From Deltaproteobacteria bacterium (GTDB lineage Bacteria > Myxococcota_A > UBA9160 > UBA4427): DNA of 64,000 bases. The translations under genes and the position numbers were made by a program. Below the pieces are notes generated by a model that was given only the letters and a program-made list of their open reading frames with translations, had not been told where the DNA came from and ran no database searches. The DNA is taken from the NCBI GenBank assembly GCA_016713665.1, contig JADJOR010000008.1, positions 372,001 to 436,000 of the forward strand. The letters run 5' to 3'. This document shows positions 27,772-36,288 of the stretch, piece after piece. Every line of letters starts with the position of its first letter. Within the stretch, counting starts at the first letter, position 1.

Positions 27772-28656
27772 GTGCTGGATCTCGCAGAAGCGCCCTCCGG
27801 TCCGATCCCCCGCGTGGGCCAGCTCTCGCTCGGCGACATCGAGGTCGCCTACGACGAGATCGACGGGGACGGCATCCCGCTCGTCCTGCTGCATGGTCTG
27901 ACGGGGCATCGCGCCGATTTCCTGCCGCTCCTGCCCCGCCTCGCCGGCAGGCGCCCCGGGCTCCGCATGCTCGCGCCGGACCTGCGCGGTCACGGCGACT
28001 CGACCCATACCGGCGACGCCTCGAGCTTCGGCTTCGAGCGCCTCGTCGCCGACCTCGTCCGGTTCCTCGATGGCTGCGGCGTCGAACGCTGCCATCTCCT
28101 CGGGCATTCCTTCGGCGGCATGATCTCGCTGCGCTTCGCCCTCGCCTATCCCGCGCGCCTCGCCTCCCTGCTGCTCGTCTCGACCTCGCCCTTCTCGCCG
28201 GAGGTGTTCACGGCCGAGACCTTCGAACGGAGCGGCGAGATCGCCCGCACGCGCGGCATGGCCTTCCTCCAGGCGCTGATCGAGCAGCGCGCCCGGTCGA
28301 CGACCCCGACCCGGCCCTCGGATCTCCAGACGGCGCGCTGGAGCGCGAGCTACTGGCCCCATCACCGCCACCGGTATCGCTCGATGGAGGCCCTCGCCTA
28401 TCAGGAGCTCGGCCTCGCGATGGTGGGACAGGTTCCCGTCACGGATCGGCTGGCGGAGCTGTCGCTCCCCACGACCGTCCTCGTCGGCCTCGACGACGAA
28501 GCCTTCCTCGACGGCTCTGCGCGACTGGCCCTGGACATCCCCGGCGCCGCGTTCGTCCGGATCGCCGACGCCGGCCATCATCCCCACCGCGAATCGCCGA
28601 GCGCCTGGCTCGACGCGGTCTGCGATCACCTCGACCGCACGGCTCGCCCGCGCTGA
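27772..28656 (+). CDS. Alpha/beta-fold hydrolase
   Basis: 294-residue soluble hydrolase. Oxyanion region VLLHGLTGHRADF, nucleophile elbow GHSFGGM (serine), acid TTVLVGLDDEAFL, and the final histidine in ADAGHHPHRESP. Start GTG 27772-27774 has GAGGAG 5 nt upstream. The substrate is unknown. It follows the 3D-domain lipoprotein by 22 nt and may share its transcript. Confidence 0.87.
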   Translation: MLDLAEAPSGPIPRVGQLSLGDIEVAYDEIDGDGIPLVLLHGLTGHRADFLPLLPRLAGRRPGLRMLAPDLRGHGDSTHTGDASSFGFERLVADLVRFLDGCGVERCHLLGHSFGGMISLRFALAYPARLASLLLVSTSPFSPEVFTAETFERSGEIARTRGMAFLQALIEQRARSTTPTRPSDLQTARWSASYWPHHRHRYRSMEALAYQELGLAMVGQVPVTDRLAELSLPTTVLVGLDDEAFLDGSARLALDIPGAAFVRIADAGHHPHRESPSAWLDAVCDHLDRTARPR

Positions 28657-28761
28657 TCCGCGCGGCGAACGACCAGACCCCGACCCGAGTTGCGGCGCCG
28701 GTCGCCATCGTGTTTGTTTCGACGCGCGCGCACCGCAATTCGCCGCGACCAGGAGATCCCC

Positions 28762-29688
28762 ATGTCCAGCAGACCGAGCGCATCGAATCTCGAGATCGAG
28801 CCCCTGGCGGGCGCGCTGGGCGCCGAGGTCCGGGGGATCGCCCTCGGTGCGCTGCGCGACGACGAATGGAAGGCAATGCGCGAGGCCTGGCTCGAGCACC
28901 TCGTGCTCTTCTTCCCCGATCAGCATCTGGGTCACGCGGAGCACGTCGCCCTGGGCCGGCGCCTCGGCGAGATCGAGATCCACCCCTTCATCCCCAAGGT
29001 CTCCGACGCCTTCCCCGAGATCGTCGTGCTCGACAGCGACAAGGGCGCGCGCGCGGACACCTGGCATACCGACGTCACCTTCAGCCCGACGCCGCCGATG
29101 GCCTCGATCCTCTCGATGGTCGTCTGTCCCGATCGCGGCGGGGACACGCTCTGGACCAACCAGCTCCTCGCCTACGAGACGCTCTCGGATCCGATCCGCG
29201 ACCTCGTCGACGGGCTGACCGCGGTCCACACCGCCGCGCCCTTCGGCCGACCCGAGGTCCGCGCCGAGCATCCCGCCGTCCGCATCCATCCGGAGACCGG
29301 TCGACGCGCGCTGTTCGTCAATCGGACCTTCACATCGCATTTCAAGGAGCTGCGCCGGAGCGAGAGCGACTCGCTGCTCCGCATGCTGTGCGACTGGTCG
29401 GAGCAGCCGGCCTTCCAGATCCGCTACCGCTGGTCGAAGGGCGCGATCGGGATCTGGGACAACCGCTGCACGATGCACTTCGCGATCAACGACTACGACC
29501 AGAGCCGCGTGATCGAACGCGTGACCGTCCTCGGCGACGTGCCGCGGGGGCCGGCGGCGCGCTGGCGCGCCTTCGAAGGCGACGGCCGTTCGGCCGCCGG
29601 CTACGGCGCGGGCTCGAGCGCCGGAAGCGGCCCGCGGCGCGGCATCGAGACGGATCCGCGCACCAACTCGATCGCGAAGCCCGCATGA
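28762..29688 (+). CDS. TauD/TfdA-family Fe(II)/2-oxoglutarate dioxygenase
   Basis: 308 residues. Iron ligands are His102 and Asp104 (WHTDVTF) and the distal His239 (NRCTMHFAINDY), with the 2-oxoglutarate arginine in DQSRVIERVTV. N-terminal LGAEVRGIAL is typical of the taurine/2,4-D/alkylsulfatase branch. The substrate cannot be fixed: taurine, alkyl sulfate and aryloxyalkanoate oxidases all look like this. AGGAGA precedes the ATG. The stop overlaps the following DUF486 gene as ATGA. The C terminus is low-complexity (Gly/Ser). Confidence 0.9.
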   Translation: MSSRPSASNLEIEPLAGALGAEVRGIALGALRDDEWKAMREAWLEHLVLFFPDQHLGHAEHVALGRRLGEIEIHPFIPKVSDAFPEIVVLDSDKGARADTWHTDVTFSPTPPMASILSMVVCPDRGGDTLWTNQLLAYETLSDPIRDLVDGLTAVHTAAPFGRPEVRAEHPAVRIHPETGRRALFVNRTFTSHFKELRRSESDSLLRMLCDWSEQPAFQIRYRWSKGAIGIWDNRCTMHFAINDYDQSRVIERVTVLGDVPRGPAARWRAFEGDGRSAAGYGAGSSAGSGPRRGIETDPRTNSIAKPA

Positions 29689-30047
29689 GTCCGTTCGCCT
29701 CCTGGGCGCATGCCGCGCCGATCCTGCTGCTCTGCGCGTCCAATCTGTTCATGACGCTCGCGTGGTACGGCCATCTGCGCTTCCGCTCGGCGCCGATCCT
29801 GCTCGTCATCCTCGTCAGCTGGGGGATCGCCTTCGTCGAGTACTGCCTCGCGGTCCCGGCGAATCGCATCGGTCGCAGCGTCTACTCGGCGGCCGAGCTG
29901 AAGACGATGCAGGAGGTGATCACCCTCGTCGTCTTCGCGCTCTTTTCGTGGCTCTACCTGAACGAGCCTCTGCATTGGAACCACGCGGTCGGGTTCCTGC
30001 TCATCACGGCGGGGGCGGCCGTCGTGTTTCTCGGCCGCGCGACCTAG
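29685..30047 (+). CDS. DUF486 small multi-pass membrane protein
   Basis: 120 residues with four membrane segments. Family hallmarks are CASNLFMTLAWYGHLRF, VSWGIAFVEYCLAVPANRIG and MQEVITLVVF with YLNEPLHWNH. DUF486 proteins belong to the drug/metabolite transporter superfamily and have no proven substrate. It is translationally coupled (ATGA) to the dioxygenase, so it may export or import that enzyme's substrate or product; this is inference. Its TAG stop lies inside the left arm of the following terminator. Confidence 0.88.
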   Translation: MSPFASWAHAAPILLLCASNLFMTLAWYGHLRFRSAPILLVILVSWGIAFVEYCLAVPANRIGRSVYSAAELKTMQEVITLVVFALFSWLYLNEPLHWNHAVGFLLITAGAAVVFLGRAT

Positions 30048-30107
30048 GAGCCTGACCCAAGATGGCGCGCGCGGCGCCTGAACGCCGACCTTGGGTCAGG
30101 CTCCTAG
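30044..30107. terminator. Bidirectional terminator hairpin containing both stop codons
   Basis: An 18-bp perfect inverted repeat: left arm 30044-30061 (begins CTAGGAGCC), right arm 30090-30107 (ends GGCTCCTAG), loop 28 nt. It separates two convergent genes. The TAG of the plus-strand DUF486 gene and the TAG of the minus-strand secreted protein are the symmetric outer ends of the two arms. Confidence 0.7.
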
Positions 30108-30460
30108 CGCTCGGGGCGGAGCGCGATGGCGCTCGCGCTCGGGTCGGCGACGCCGGCTTCGACGGCCCCGACGTTCAGGTTGTCGTCGATGCGGCAGTTC
30201 GCCGTATCGATGGCGCTCACGACCGTCAGGTACGGGAAGCCGAAGAGCGGGATGAAGCCCATCCAGAACTTCTTCTGGGGCACCTTCCCGAACGATCCCC
30301 ACCCCTGTAGATGCCACTCCCCGAGACCGGGATGCAGGATCGAGAGCCACATCGCGGCCGTCGAGGACCGCCCGTTCGAGCACGTCGAAGCCCGAGCGAG
30401 CGACGGCTGGCCCAGCAGGAAGACCGAGATCGCGAGCACGGCCAGGATTCGCTTGAACAT
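30104..30460 (-). CDS. Small exported protein of unknown function
   Basis: 118 residues. A signal peptide ends near residue 24 (ISVFLLGQPSLARAS). Then comes SILHPGLGEWHLQGWG, a HPGLG-type turn like those in small TM2/DUF5683-like membrane proteins, and the hydrophobic FWMGFIPLFGFPYLTVVSAI. Two cysteines remain in the mature part (TCSNG and NCRID), compatible with a disulfide. GAGGGGGGAA precedes the ATG. I do not recognise a family. Confidence 0.68.
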   Translation of the reverse strand: MFKRILAVLAISVFLLGQPSLARASTCSNGRSSTAAMWLSILHPGLGEWHLQGWGSFGKVPQKKFWMGFIPLFGFPYLTVVSAIDTANCRIDDNLNVGAVEAGVADPSASAIALRPER

Positions 30461-30542
30461 CGTTCCCCCCTCTTGCGACCCGTCCCGTGCGATCGCGGGC
30501 GTCGCGGGGCGGGCTCTTCGTTTCGATCGGAAGCCGGTTCGA

Positions 30543-31988
30543 CTAGGACGATAACGGCTTCGTCGTCGCCGCGGAGGCGGCACCGCGCGCGCCGGGCGCG
30601 AGCTTCGCTTCGAGATCGTAGGTATCCGATCCGGTGACGACGACGTCGGCGAACTCGCCGACCGCGAGCTTCCCGCCGCCGCGGACGTGGACGACGCCGT
30701 CGATCTCCGGCGCGTCGGCCTCGCTGCGGGCGATCGCGATGCCGCCGTCGATCGCGTCGACCAGCACGCGAAGCCGGCGCCCCTTCTTCGCCGCGAGCTT
30801 CTCGGCGCTGATCTCGGCCGCGCGCTCCATGAAGCGCGCATGGCGCTCCTGTTTGACCTCGTCCGGCACCGCGCCGGCGAGCGCGTTTGCCGCGGCGCCC
30901 TCGACCGGCGAGTACGGGAAGCAGCCGACGCGGTCGAGCCGGGCCTCGCCGAGCCAGTCGAGCAGCATGTCGAAGTCCTCGTCGGTCTCGCCGGGGAAGC
31001 CCACGATGAAGGTGCTGCGGATCGTGAGGTCGGGCGCGATCGCGCGCCAGCTGCGGATGCGCTCGAGGGTGTCGGCCGCGCTCGCCGGCCGCTTCATGCG
31101 ACGCAGGACCCGCGGGCTCGCGTGCTGGAACGGAATGTCGAGATAGGGCAGCACGCGCCCCTCGGCCATCAGCGGGATCACGCGATCGACGTGGGGATAG
31201 GGATAGACGTAGTGCATCCGGATCCAGATGCCGAGCTCGCCGAGCGCTTCCGCCAGGCCCTCGAAGCTCGCCTTGTAGCGCTGGCCGCGGAACTCGCCCG
31301 GGGCATGGCGCAGGTCGACGCCGTAGGCGCTCGTGTCCTGCGAGATCACGAGCAGCTCCTTGACCCCGGCCTTCGCGAGCCGCTCAGCCTCGCGCATCAC
31401 GTCGGCGATCGGGCGGCTCACGAGGTCGCCGCGCATCGAGGGAATGATGCAGAACGTGCAGCGATGATTGCAGCCTTCGGAGATCTTCAGATACGCGTAG
31501 TGGCGCGGCGTGAGCTTCACGCCCTGCGGCGGCAGCAGATCGAGGAACGGGTCGTGGGCCGGCGGCAGGTGCTGGTGGACCGCGCCGACCACCGACTCGT
31601 AGGCCTGCGGCCCGCTGATCGCGAGCACGTTCGGATGGCGTGCGAGGATCTTCTCGGGCTGGGCACCGAGGCAGCCGGTGACGATGACCTTGCCGTTCTC
31701 GGCGAGGGCCTCGCCGATCGTGTCGAGGGATTCTTCGACGGCGTCGGTGATGAAGCCGCAGGTGTTGACGACGACGAGATCGGCGTCGGCATAGGCACCG
31801 ACCGTCTCGTATCCCTCGGCGCGCAGCTGGGTCAGGATCCGCTCCGAGTCGACCAGGGCCTTGGGACAACCCAGGCTGGCGAACCCGATCCGCGGGGGGC
31901 GATGCCGATCGCGCGCCCGGGACGAGGCGTCCTTCGCTCCGGTCTTCGATCCGGTCTTCGGCCGGCGGGTCGATGCGGGGGGCTTCAT
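30543..31988 (-). CDS. rimO: Ribosomal protein S12 methylthiotransferase RimO
   Basis: Radical-SAM enzyme that methylthiolates an aspartate of ribosomal protein S12. Three N-terminal cluster cysteines lie in ASLGCPKALVDSE (Cys41), VNTCGFI and VTGCLGAQ. The radical-SAM triad is in EGCNHRCTFCIIPSMRG, and a TRAM domain lies at the end. ISQDTSAYG and SPRVLRRMKRP favour RimO over MiaB. Length 481 includes an N-terminal Lys/Ser/Arg-rich extension of about 30 residues before the catalytic region. No good Shine-Dalgarno is visible. Confidence 0.93.
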   Translation of the reverse strand: MKPPASTRRPKTGSKTGAKDASSRARDRHRPPRIGFASLGCPKALVDSERILTQLRAEGYETVGAYADADLVVVNTCGFITDAVEESLDTIGEALAENGKVIVTGCLGAQPEKILARHPNVLAISGPQAYESVVGAVHQHLPPAHDPFLDLLPPQGVKLTPRHYAYLKISEGCNHRCTFCIIPSMRGDLVSRPIADVMREAERLAKAGVKELLVISQDTSAYGVDLRHAPGEFRGQRYKASFEGLAEALGELGIWIRMHYVYPYPHVDRVIPLMAEGRVLPYLDIPFQHASPRVLRRMKRPASAADTLERIRSWRAIAPDLTIRSTFIVGFPGETDEDFDMLLDWLGEARLDRVGCFPYSPVEGAAANALAGAVPDEVKQERHARFMERAAEISAEKLAAKKGRRLRVLVDAIDGGIAIARSEADAPEIDGVVHVRGGGKLAVGEFADVVVTGSDTYDLEAKLAPGARGAASAATTKPLSS

Positions 31989-32468
31989 GGCGGGCGGCAG
32001 GGTAAGGCCTGCGGCGCCCGACCGCGATCGCGGAATGCCAGGAACCGGATCCGGCCCGGTCGGAATCGCGCGCGGCCCGCCTTCTGCCGGCCTCGTCCGC
32101 CCCCTGTCGCCCAGCTGCCCTTCATCGGCCCCATGGGGCATCCCTCGCGCCTGCCCGTGATGCGCGAAGACGCGAATCGATTTCTCGGGTCAGAAAGACC
32201 ACGAAATTCTCACACCGGGCACTTCAATCATGTTAGAGTGCCGTCACTGGGAAGGACGACCTCGGCGTCGCATTGCACCCGTACACGTTCACGCCGGCGT
32301 CGCGCGCCTTCCTCATCGATGCTTCCTTGATCGAAGACTGCTTGATCGATGATAGTCGGCACGCGCCCCGGAATCGGCTCGACGAAGACACGAGACACCC
32401 ATCTCCGAGACGGCCTTCCCCGAGTTGGCCCGCCCCAGGACGACCGGGGACAAGAAGGAATCCAAAGG
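31989..32468. promoter_or_regulatory. 480-nt gap upstream of the first PEP-CTERM gene, with repeats
   Basis: I see no gene here. The inverted repeat GGCACT / AGTGCC with a 13-nt spacer (about 32218-32242) encloses TTAGAGT, a possible -10. Further down, CTTGATCGA occurs twice as a direct repeat (about 32330-32350), nested in a perfect CATCGAT / ATCGATG inverted repeat. These look like regulator sites for the downstream secreted protein. I searched for a sigma-54 (GG-N10-GC) promoter, as known for some PEP-CTERM genes, and found none convincing. Confidence 0.35.
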
Positions 32469-33140
32469 ATGTTGAATCGAATTCGGATCCAGCACGCGAG
32501 CAAGAGCCTCCTCCTCGGCGTCGTCGCCGGCCTCTCGCTCGCGAGCGGTGCGTCGGCGCTCTCGATCGACTCGAGCAACAGCGGGCTCGATCAGGCCGTC
32601 GGTTGTACCGACACGCTCTGCATCACGACCCCGTACGGACTCGCGGCGTCGGCGCCGGTCACGGGCTCCCTCGACATCAGCGGCGGGATCCTGACCTTCG
32701 ACATCCAGCTCGCGAGCGCGACGCTGAACGCCACGGGCGGCAGCGACGGCGGCGTGACCTCGGTCTCGTTCTCGAACACGATCTACTCCGGCTCGGTCGG
32801 CGTGACCTTCGACGGCTCGAACTACAACGTGAACCCCGCTCAGGTCGGCAGCGTGACCGGCACGATCACGCCGACGGGCGCGGGCTCGGCGAGCTCGCTC
32901 GCCGCGACGACGGTGCTCGTGACGGGCCTCTGCTCGGGGACGCCGGGCAGCGCCCTGCAGTGCGGCCTGATCTTCGGCCCCCAGGCGAACTTCTCGGCGA
33001 CGATCAACGGCAATCTTCGTTACTTCCGCCACACCGTGGACACCTTCACTCAGGTGCCGGAGCCGGGTACGGCCCTCCTGATCGGCGCCGGCCTCGTCGG
33101 CCTCGGTCTGCGGCGATCGCGCGGCGGGATGAACGTGTGA
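32469..33140 (+). CDS. PEP-CTERM secreted protein 1
   Basis: 223 residues with an N-terminal signal (SLLLGVVAGLSLASGASA), a Ser/Thr/Gly-rich beta-type body and a C-terminal sorting signal: VPEPGTALLIGAGLVGLG followed by RRSRGG. PEP-CTERM proteins are exported, anchored through the hydrophobic helix and processed by an exosortase, usually in exopolysaccharide-producing cells. Four cysteines in the body (VGCTDTLC, GLCSG, LQCGL) could form two disulfides. The ATG at 32469 has AAAGG directly upstream. The specific function is unknown. Confidence 0.85.
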   Translation: MLNRIRIQHASKSLLLGVVAGLSLASGASALSIDSSNSGLDQAVGCTDTLCITTPYGLAASAPVTGSLDISGGILTFDIQLASATLNATGGSDGGVTSVSFSNTIYSGSVGVTFDGSNYNVNPAQVGSVTGTITPTGAGSASSLAATTVLVTGLCSGTPGSALQCGLIFGPQANFSATINGNLRYFRHTVDTFTQVPEPGTALLIGAGLVGLGLRRSRGGMNV

Positions 33141-33296
33141 CGAACTGACGACTCGGTGCATTGAGTCCATGGAGACTCGACCCACGAACCGGCGGAGAGC
33201 GACCGTCGGATTCGTTCGGCGCGGAGGGCGCGCCGCTTGATGCGGGATGAATCGCCGGGCGCGGCCCGGATCACTCGCGATGGATGGTATTGATTC

Positions 33297-34031
33297 GTGC
33301 GTATCTCAAATTCGAAGTCGACGCTGAACAAGCTCCGATCGATCCTGCTGCTCTCGATCCTCGCGCTGCTGCCGGTCTCGGCCATGGCTACGCCGATCAC
33401 CTACACCTTCGCCTCGGGCTCGGTCGTCGTGCGCGGTACGCTGGCGGGTCAGTCGGGCACGATCTTCGAGGGCGTCTCGAGCGTGAACGTGCCGCTCGTC
33501 GACGTGACGGCGGTCTACGACTCGGCCATCGGGGGCTTCGGACGGCTCGAGTCGCTGTCGCTCACGGCCGCGGACTTCAGCGTCGATCTCAACGAAAATC
33601 TCGTCGCCCTCGATACGCTCGACGTGTTCGACACGACGATCTCCTCGCTCTCCGGCGCGGATCTGAATCTCTTCGGTCAGTTCGCGCTGCCGACCTCGAT
33701 CGAGGCGATCGTGACCGGTCAGTATCCCGACGGCTCGCCCTTCGGCCCCGTCACGATCCAGTCCCTGGGCTCGACGGGCTCGGCGACGGGTCTCGTCTCG
33801 GTCTCGGGGGACACGATGCTGATCTCGATCGTCGGCGTGACGCTCGCGACCTTCGCCCAGCCCGGCGCGATCGACACGAACGCGCCGCAGGTCCAGATCA
33901 AGGCGGACTTCACCCTCATCGGCCAGGTCGCCCACCCCGTGCCCGAGCCGACCTCGGCGATGCTCTTCGCCGCCGGCCTGGGCGCGGCCCATCTCGCGAT
34001 TCGACGACGCGCCCGAGCGGCTCGGCGCTAG
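33297..34031 (+). CDS. PEP-CTERM secreted protein 2
   Basis: 244 residues. Signal peptide LLSILALLPVSAMA near residues 17-31, a Ser/Thr/Asp-rich body without cysteines, and a C-terminal PEP-CTERM signal (PVPEPTSAMLFAAGLGAA, then RRRARAARR). The chosen start is GTG 33297-33299. It follows PEP-CTERM protein 1 by 156 nt. The two bodies are not obviously similar, so this is not a simple duplication. Confidence 0.82.
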   Translation: MRISNSKSTLNKLRSILLLSILALLPVSAMATPITYTFASGSVVVRGTLAGQSGTIFEGVSSVNVPLVDVTAVYDSAIGGFGRLESLSLTAADFSVDLNENLVALDTLDVFDTTISSLSGADLNLFGQFALPTSIEAIVTGQYPDGSPFGPVTIQSLGSTGSATGLVSVSGDTMLISIVGVTLATFAQPGAIDTNAPQVQIKADFTLIGQVAHPVPEPTSAMLFAAGLGAAHLAIRRRARAARR

Positions 34032-34202
34032 GCCGCCCGCGCTCGCCGCTCTCGCCGCGCTCGCCGCCCTGCCGCCCTGCCGCCTCTCGGGAAAGTCTCA
34101 TCGAGCCTGGGACCTCGCGCCACGAAGCGCGAGCCCGGGCTCGACGTGCTCTGGGAGCCGTGTCGGCGGCGCGATAGGATCGCGTCCCCGACCGGAGGCC
34201 CC

Positions 34203-35132
34203 ATGTCGACCCATCCCGACGATCGATTCCATCCGCCGACCAGCGACGATCCGTTCTGGACCGAGACCTGCTGGTTCACGTTCACCGTCCCCGAGCGCAG
34301 GCTGAGCGGCCAGCTCTACCCCTTCTTCCGCCCGAACCAGGGCGTGACCTCGGGCGGCGCCTTCTTCTGGGATCCCTCCGGCTCGCAGATCTGGAACTGC
34401 GTCTACGCCAAGAATCTCTGGCACTTGCCGATCCCGAAGGATCAGGACCTGACCGACATCCGACTCGCCAACGGCATCCACTACCGCTGCCTCGAGCCGC
34501 TGCGCAGATACGAGCTCCACTACGTCGACCAGGACGCAGACGAGGTCGAGGTCCATCTGACCTTCGACGCGGTCTGCGAGCCGAACCATCTCGGCGGTGG
34601 CCATCTCGACCAGCCGGGGCGCTACCGCGGCACGATCCGCATCCAGAAGGAGACGATCCAGGTCGACGCCTTCGGCATGCGCGATCGCTCCTGGGGCGTG
34701 CGATCCCAGATCGGCGCGGCGCTGCATCCCGGCTCGCCCATGAAGCGAGGCGGCTATACCTACGCGACGATGTCCGAGCACGACGCCTGGCATACGATCA
34801 CCGGCGATTTCGGCAGCGACTACGTCTCGATCCACGGCTTCCTGCTGCGCGACGGCGTCTGGTCGAAGCTCGTCGAGGGCCGCCGCGAGGTCCTCGAGCG
34901 CAAGGATCACTGCCCGTCCCACGTCCGCATCACCGGCAAGGACAGCCTCGGCCGGACGCTCGAGGCCGAGGGCCGCATGCTCAACAGGCTCGGTGTCCAC
35001 CTCAATCCGAATCTCTGGACCTGGAACTGCCTGACCGAGTGGGCATGGGACGGCGGAAAGCGCGGCTACGGCGAGGACCACGACAACTGGAGTGCCTCGG
35101 CGTTCCGGCGCTTCGTACGGGGCGAGGGCTGA
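34203..35132 (+). CDS. DUF7064/DUF7065-like protein, possible lipocalin-type fold
   Basis: 309 residues, no signal peptide. Tryptophan-rich beta-strand composition (PFWTETCWFTFTVPER, FFWDPSGSQIWNCVY) and the motif FGMRDRSWGVRSQ recall the DUF7064/carotenoid-hydratase (AttH/CrtC-like) group found in lipid-, terpene- or steroid-degrading bacteria. That assignment is tentative. Its stop overlaps the start region of the ALKBH4-like gene, so the two are probably co-translated. Confidence 0.65.
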   Translation: MSTHPDDRFHPPTSDDPFWTETCWFTFTVPERRLSGQLYPFFRPNQGVTSGGAFFWDPSGSQIWNCVYAKNLWHLPIPKDQDLTDIRLANGIHYRCLEPLRRYELHYVDQDADEVEVHLTFDAVCEPNHLGGGHLDQPGRYRGTIRIQKETIQVDAFGMRDRSWGVRSQIGAALHPGSPMKRGGYTYATMSEHDAWHTITGDFGSDYVSIHGFLLRDGVWSKLVEGRREVLERKDHCPSHVRITGKDSLGRTLEAEGRMLNRLGVHLNPNLWTWNCLTEWAWDGGKRGYGEDHDNWSASAFRRFVRGEG

Positions 35133-36058
35133 GCGCGCAGGGCGTCATCGCGAAGACCTGCGCGTGCACGGGCGTGCGCTGGTGTGCGCGCTGCCGCGAC
35201 CCCGAGCTCCGCCGACGCCACGGCCTGCGCGATCCGCTCGCCCTGCCGGCGGGACTCGAGGCGGCGCTCGCCGGAGCCCCGGAGCGGACGACCCTCGCGA
35301 AGCCCGGCGGGCACGGGCTCCCGGCCGCCGACGCGACGCCCGCAAGGCTGCATGTGTTCGACCCGGCGAGCCAGTGCGCCCCGACCTGCCCGGCGTTCCG
35401 CGGCGTCCGGCTCTATCCGGACGCCCTCGCTCGAGACGAGGCCGATTCGCTGCTCGAGCAGATCGAGGCCCGCCCCTTCACGCCCTCCCAGAGCGGAAAG
35501 CTCAAGCAGCATTTCGGCGCGCGCTTCAACTTCATGCGCCGGCGCATGAACGCGGAGCGCTTCGCGGGGCTGCCCGCCTACGCGAGCGGGCTCGAGCATC
35601 GCCTGCGCACGCTCGTCGCCGCCGATCGCACGGGCGATCCTGGCTCGCTCGCCGACGCGCGGCGGGCGCTCGAGAACTATCAGACGACGGACGTGTTCGT
35701 CCTGCGCTATCTCGAGCACGAGCAATCGAATCTCGATTTCCACGTCGACGACTGCTTCGCCTACGGCGAAGCGATCGTCGATCTCTCGCTCGACTCGGAC
35801 TCGGTCCTGAGCTTCCTCGGGCCCGCCCGACCGGAACGCGGAGAGCCGGGACTCGAATGCGTCCGCGTCCCGCTGCCCGCCCGCTCGCTCGCGCTCGTCT
35901 ACGGTCCCGCGCGCTTCGAGTGGCAGCACGCCATCCTGCCCCGGGACATCCGGGGCGTCCGCACGAGCATCACGCTCCGGACCCTCGCCGAAACGCTCCG
36001 GGAAACCGACGCCGGCCGAGCCCTCCTCGCCCGGGCGAGCGGACCCGCCATCGACTGA
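35129..36058 (+). CDS. ALKBH4-like Fe(II)/2-oxoglutarate dioxygenase with N-terminal cysteine cluster
   Basis: AlkB-superfamily dioxygenase closest to eukaryotic ALKBH4. The N terminus has CACTGVRWCARC (Cys11, 13, 19, 22), matching the cysteine motif that opens human ALKBH4. The body has PSQSGKLKQHFGARFNF, AGLPAY, iron ligands His205 and Asp207 (FHVDDCFAYGE) and His267 (WQHAI), and Arg278 in RTSITLRTLAE for 2-oxoglutarate. The start is unresolved: the cysteine motif needs a start before 35160, but only a CTG overlapping the previous stop (35129) or an ATG at 35045 inside the upstream gene is available. I use the CTG. Confidence 0.75.
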   Translation: MSAQGVIAKTCACTGVRWCARCRDPELRRRHGLRDPLALPAGLEAALAGAPERTTLAKPGGHGLPAADATPARLHVFDPASQCAPTCPAFRGVRLYPDALARDEADSLLEQIEARPFTPSQSGKLKQHFGARFNFMRRRMNAERFAGLPAYASGLEHRLRTLVAADRTGDPGSLADARRALENYQTTDVFVLRYLEHEQSNLDFHVDDCFAYGEAIVDLSLDSDSVLSFLGPARPERGEPGLECVRVPLPARSLALVYGPARFEWQHAILPRDIRGVRTSITLRTLAETLRETDAGRALLARASGPAID

Positions 36059-36112
36059 TGGACCGGGCGTCTGCAGCGCTCGCCCGACCGGGGACTGTGC
36101 GGACATGAGGCT

Positions 36113-36129
36113 CGACCCTTCGAGGGTCG
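36113..36129 (+). other. Perfect hairpin in the gap before the wax-ester synthase gene
   Basis: CGACCCT-TCG-AGGGTCG, a 7-bp stem with 3-nt loop, 55 nt after the ALKBH4-like stop. No T-run follows. It could be a weak terminator or a leader structure of the next gene. The rest of the 230-nt gap shows nothing I recognise. Confidence 0.4.
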
Positions 36130-36288
36130 CCCCCCTCGACCGCGACCCCTTTCCGGATCGGGGCCCGGTCGGACGAGCCGGCCGGATGGCCCGGGCGGGA
36201 CCCGGAGTCCTTTCGATCCGACTTGCCCTGCTCCCCGGCGCTCAGCAGACTGACGAACGCGATCCACGTCGACGGTCGGAGAACTCCC

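Noticed and set aside
31989..32468. tRNA or small RNA gene in the 480-nt gap
   Set aside because: I could not find a cloverleaf, CCA end or terminator-like RNA structure.
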